In this document: positions 6,256 to 7,427 of the stretch, one piece after another
How positions within the stretch are numbered: position 1 is the first letter of the stretch
How the letters are laid out: each line of letters opens with the position of its first letter
Source of the DNA: Anaerobacillus sp.
GTDB taxonomy: Bacteria; Bacillota; Bacilli; Bacillales_H; Anaerobacillaceae
Assembly: GCA_007120055.1 (NCBI GenBank)
Contig: SKOL01000551.1
Location: 1 to 7,427, forward strand
Direction: 5' to 3'
DNA length: 7,427 bases
The notes under the pieces: model-generated
Seen by the model: only the letters and a program-made list of their open reading frames with translations
Told to the model about the DNA's origin: nothing
The model's database searches: none
Translations under genes and position numbers: made by a program

Positions 6256-6368
6256 TGAATTTCATAATTACCAAAAACGAGCCACATCGTACAATATATA
6301 GTTTGCGAATAGTTTTAGCGCAACTATATATTGATCTTAGTGGCGGAAATAATGAATTATGAAATTCA
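6256..6368. mobile_element. MITE-like rod-forming repeat, copy 1
   Basis: This 113-bp element is bounded by 14-bp perfect terminal inverted repeats, TGAATTTCATAATT (6256-6269) and its complement (6355-6368). Internal pairs follow in register: GCCAC/GTGGC (6281-6285, 6340-6344) and a long inner stem (6292-6306 with 6319-6333, one bulged T). The whole element can fold into a single rod. It is about 90% identical to copy 2 at 6851-6962 in the same orientation. No transposase is encoded. It starts one base after the TGA of the membrane-protein gene. No target-site duplication is clear, so mobility is inferred from duplication and terminal repeats. Confidence 0.75.
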
Positions 6369-6376
6369 TTAAAATA

Positions 6377-6409
6377 GAAAAGCGTAAGGCGCCCGCCTAT
6401 CGGAGCAAA
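6377..6409. other. GC-rich patch, possible remnant of a dispersed Bacillaceae repeat
   Basis: The stretch AGCGTAAGGCGCCCGCC, continuing to CGGAGC, is markedly more GC-rich than the surrounding DNA. AGCG-AGGCGCC-type sequence is familiar to me from repetitive intergenic elements in Bacillus genomes, so this may be a truncated copy. No open frame or complete hairpin supports another function. The assignment rests on recollection only. Confidence 0.25.
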
Positions 6410-6453
6410 CCAATGTTATCCCAAATAATTTGTCTTTATAGTACCCCAGACGA

Positions 6454-6512
6454 CATTAGAAAGGGGCTGTTCTGTATGTGTCTGACACTTACGGAACAGC
6501 CCCTTTCTAATG
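6454..6512 (-). terminator. 59-bp near-perfect palindrome, probable end of the 72-aa gene
   Basis: Perfect 19-bp arms (6454-6472 and 6494-6512, CATTAGAAAGGGGCTGTTC and its complement) flank a centre built on GTGTCTGACAC (6478-6488). Inside the arms only two symmetric mismatch pairs interrupt pairing down to the central T at 6483. It begins one base after the stop of the 72-aa gene. The long GC-containing stem suits a transcript end on either strand, but there is no good T-run after it, so it may block RNA degradation rather than terminate by itself. Confidence 0.7.
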
Positions 6513-6513
6513 A

Positions 6514-6732
6514 TTAAATTTTAGCAGGAAAGCCAAAAAGAACAAATTGATCTCTACAGTAATGGTTACCATTAATACATACTTTGTGATTACTAAAAGA
6601 TTGCACCTTGCCAAAAGCAATCGTTTGTTTTCTTTCTAAACAAAATACTTCGACTGGCATGCCTATTCGTTGGTTATATCCTAAATCATCATCAGTAACT
6701 ACCGTCTTATTTTTAAGTTTCGTAAATGTCAT
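6514..6732 (-). CDS. Small conserved-looking hypothetical protein with three cysteines
   Basis: I do not recognise this 72-aa protein. It is probably real: the ATG at 6732 has GGAGTGAT seven bases upstream and a strong palindrome follows the stop at once. The sequence is mixed and soluble, with no signal peptide or membrane segment. Residues 23-68 look beta-rich (IGMPVEVFCLE, IAFGKVQSF, HKVCING, FVLFGF), with Cys at 31, 52 and 59. The arrangement VCINGNHYC followed by RDQFVLFGF looks like a compact fold, perhaps a small barrel with a possible metal or disulfide site. That is speculation. A strong promoter lies about 310 bp upstream (7051-7079), separated from the gene by repeat copy 2. A TACAAT box lies nearer (within 60 bp) but lacks a good -35. 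Confidence 0.72.
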   Translation of the reverse strand: MTFTKLKNKTVVTDDDLGYNQRIGMPVEVFCLERKQTIAFGKVQSFSNHKVCINGNHYCRDQFVLFGFPAKI

Positions 6733-6850
6733 TATGGATCACTCCTTACAAATTTTGTGTAAAAAATGAAGAAGACCAATTTCATTTTATTGTAGTTTGT
6801 TTCTTCATACAAAACTCTCATAACGATTTAACCGTCATCAACTAACTGAG

Positions 6851-6962
6851 TGAATTTCATAATTACCAAAACGAGCCACATCACGCTATATATAGTTTGC
6901 GAATGGTTTTGACGCAACTATATATTGATCTTAGTGGCGAGAATAATGAATTATGATATTCA
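6851..6962. mobile_element. MITE-like rod-forming repeat, copy 2
   Basis: This 112-bp copy aligns with 6256-6368 with about ten substitutions and one single-base gap. Its right terminal repeat has one change relative to copy 1 (GATATT for GAAATT), so the terminal pairing is 13 of 14. The inner stem TATATAGTTTGCG/CGCAACTATATA is kept, while the loop and flanking bases carry most of the changes. It lies between the small 72-aa gene and an upstream promoter. Both copies are preceded by TGAG, so the true left boundary may lie four bases further out. Confidence 0.75.
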
Positions 6963-7029
6963 TTGAACTATATAAAAATTCCGTTCTGGACTGATCAAGA
7001 AATTCGGCGTATTCTGTTATACACTTCAA

Positions 7030-7043
7030 AGTAAGCGCTTTCT
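7030..7043. promoter_or_regulatory. cre-like site at the start of the 7051-7079 promoter transcript
   Basis: AGTAAGCGCTTTCT keeps the AAGCGCTTTC core of CcpA operators but has AG in place of TG at the left end, one mismatch to the strict consensus. It covers about +1 to +14 of the transcript predicted from the minus-strand promoter, a position where CcpA normally represses. The match is good but not perfect. Confidence 0.45.
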
Positions 7044-7050
7044 ATAATTA

Positions 7051-7079
7051 ATTATAACGGTTATTATTTAAATTTTCAA
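7051..7079 (-). promoter_or_regulatory. Strong sigma-A-type promoter on the minus strand
   Basis: Read on the minus strand, TTGAAA (7074-7079) and a perfect TATAAT (7051-7056) are separated by exactly 17 bp. Transcription would begin near 7044 and run left toward the 72-aa gene, through repeat copy 2. The -10 lies within a 14-bp perfect palindrome TATAATTAATTATA (7043-7056), but the plus strand lacks a matching -35. No gene starts within 300 bp downstream. Confidence 0.6.
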
Positions 7080-7088
7080 TCAACTCAA

Positions 7089-7129
7089 CATTAAAACTAT
7101 ATTACATAATTTGTAATACAGTTTTAATG
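7089..7129. other. Long-stem hairpin in intergenic DNA
   Basis: CATTAAAACT (7089-7098) pairs perfectly with AGTTTTAATG (7120-7129). After one mismatch, TATTAC pairs with GTAATA, leaving a short AT loop. No T-run follows on either strand, so it is not a typical terminator. It lies just upstream of the minus-strand promoter at 7051-7079 and could be an operator, a repeat unit or an RNA structure. Confidence 0.5.
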
Positions 7130-7154
7130 ATACATGTTCCATAATACAAAACAA

Positions 7155-7182
7155 TCTAGATGGCTTCTTATTTCCATCTAGA
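7155..7182. other. Hairpin TCTAGATGG/CCATCTAGA
   Basis: Perfect 9-bp arms at 7155-7163 and 7174-7182 enclose a 10-base loop. On the minus strand the stem is followed by TTGTTTTG, a weak T-rich tail, so it might assist termination of leftward transcripts that read past the terminator at 7305-7338. Confidence 0.4.
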
Positions 7183-7185
7183 AAG

Positions 7186-7278
7186 AAAAATTTCAGTCGA
7201 TTTTCTTTTACATACAAAACATGTATGACGATAAACGTCACCACCTAATATGGAAAAATGTCGGTCGACTTTCTTTCG
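7186..7278. repeat. Pair of degenerate 25-bp direct repeats and repeat copy C
   Basis: Segments 7186-7210 and 7254-7278 match at 20 of 25 positions around the shared core GTCGA-TTTCTTT, with 68 bp between their starts. The second is preceded by the 20-base stretch (7237-7256) that matches 5601-5620. The region looks like overlapping eroded copies of an intergenic element. Function is unknown. Confidence 0.4.
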
Positions 7279-7304
7279 CCTAACCAACAAACCACCTTTC
7301 AGAC

Positions 7305-7338
7305 AAAAAAAAAAGAAGAAAGCTAAAGATTAGCTTTC
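7305..7338 (-). terminator. Intrinsic terminator of a gene beyond the right edge
   Basis: GAAAGCTAA (7318-7326) and TTAGCTTTC (7330-7338) form a perfect 9-bp stem with a three-base loop. On the minus strand the stem is followed by TTC and ten T residues (7314-7305). This is a classic Rho-independent terminator for leftward transcription, so a minus-strand gene most likely ends at or just beyond the right edge. Confidence 0.85.
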
Positions 7339-7427
7339 AACAAAGAGAGAAAAATAAGAGGTCATTTACATTTACTACTTTAACACGTATGTGTACTAAA
7401 GTAAATGAAAAATTTTAGAAAATTCAA

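Larger units (their letters stand above)
6733..7427. other. Gene-free region rich in repeats and hairpins
   Basis: Apart from the gene start at 6732, this 695-bp stretch has no supported gene. It contains MITE-like copy 2 (6851-6962), a minus-strand promoter with cre-like site (7030-7079), hairpins at 7089-7129 and 7155-7182, degenerate direct repeats (7186-7278), and an intrinsic terminator (7305-7338). Near the edge there is a weak hairpin with arms CATTTACT (7369-7376) and AGTAAATG (7400-7407). All reading frames are short or lack ribosome sites. Confidence 0.6.

Noticed and set aside
6369..6375. Target-site duplication flanking repeat copy 1
   Set aside because: The bases left (AAATGAG) and right (TTAAAAT) of the terminal repeats do not match, so no duplication can be shown.
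6252..6962. CRISPR array
   Set aside because: There are only two repeat copies of about 112 bp, with a gene between them, and no regular short repeat-spacer pattern.
6926..7027. Minus-strand frame of about 33 codons starting with TTG downstream of the 7051-7079 promoter
   Set aside because: It has no Shine-Dalgarno sequence, it ends inside repeat copy 2, and it shows no recognisable family.

Overview
The window reads as AT-rich chromosomal DNA of a low-GC Gram-positive, most likely a spore-forming Bacillaceae species with an anaerobic or facultative lifestyle. The evidence is Bacillus-type Shine-Dalgarno sites (AGGAGG, GGGGAG, GAGGTGA), a TTG start, CcpA-type cre sites, and a ferredoxin-linked 2-oxoacid oxidoreductase operon. 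An alkaliphilic, anaerobic bacillus such as Anaerobacillus would fit, but genus is an inference.

Left and middle (1-5428) hold genes all on the minus strand. Transcription runs leftward through a five-gene operon. It encodes a P-loop ATPase, a 2x[4Fe-4S] ferredoxin-like subunit, then the alpha (VorB/KorA-like), beta (TPP-binding) and gamma subunits of a 2-oxoacid:ferredoxin oxidoreductase. Alpha/beta and beta/gamma overlap by one base (TAATG), which indicates translational coupling. About 230 bp further on lies fhs (formate-tetrahydrofolate ligase), which is followed by a long palindromic element at the window edge. Together these genes suggest oxidation of 2-oxoacids to acyl-CoA with reduced ferredoxin, beside a gene that feeds formate into the folate one-carbon pool. 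A cre site at the operon promoter suggests catabolite control.

The right part (5429-7427) is sparse. It has one plus-strand gene for a two-helix membrane protein (150 aa, TTG start), one minus-strand gene for a 72-aa Cys-containing protein of unknown function, and much repeat and hairpin DNA. The repeats include two ~112-bp copies (about 90% identical) of a MITE-like element that folds into a rod, a 59-bp near-perfect palindrome used as a gene end, and a terminator-like inverted repeat with a T-run upstream of the membrane-protein gene. There is also an apparently orphan minus-strand promoter with a cre-like site, and a terminator for a gene beyond the right edge.

No CRISPR array, tRNA, rRNA, transposase or clear prophage gene is visible. 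The coding content is largely conventional. The most unusual material is the palindromic repeat family carrying GTGTCTGACAC, the rod-forming repeat, the uncharacterised ATPase tied to the oxidoreductase, and the two regulatory signals with no assigned gene.
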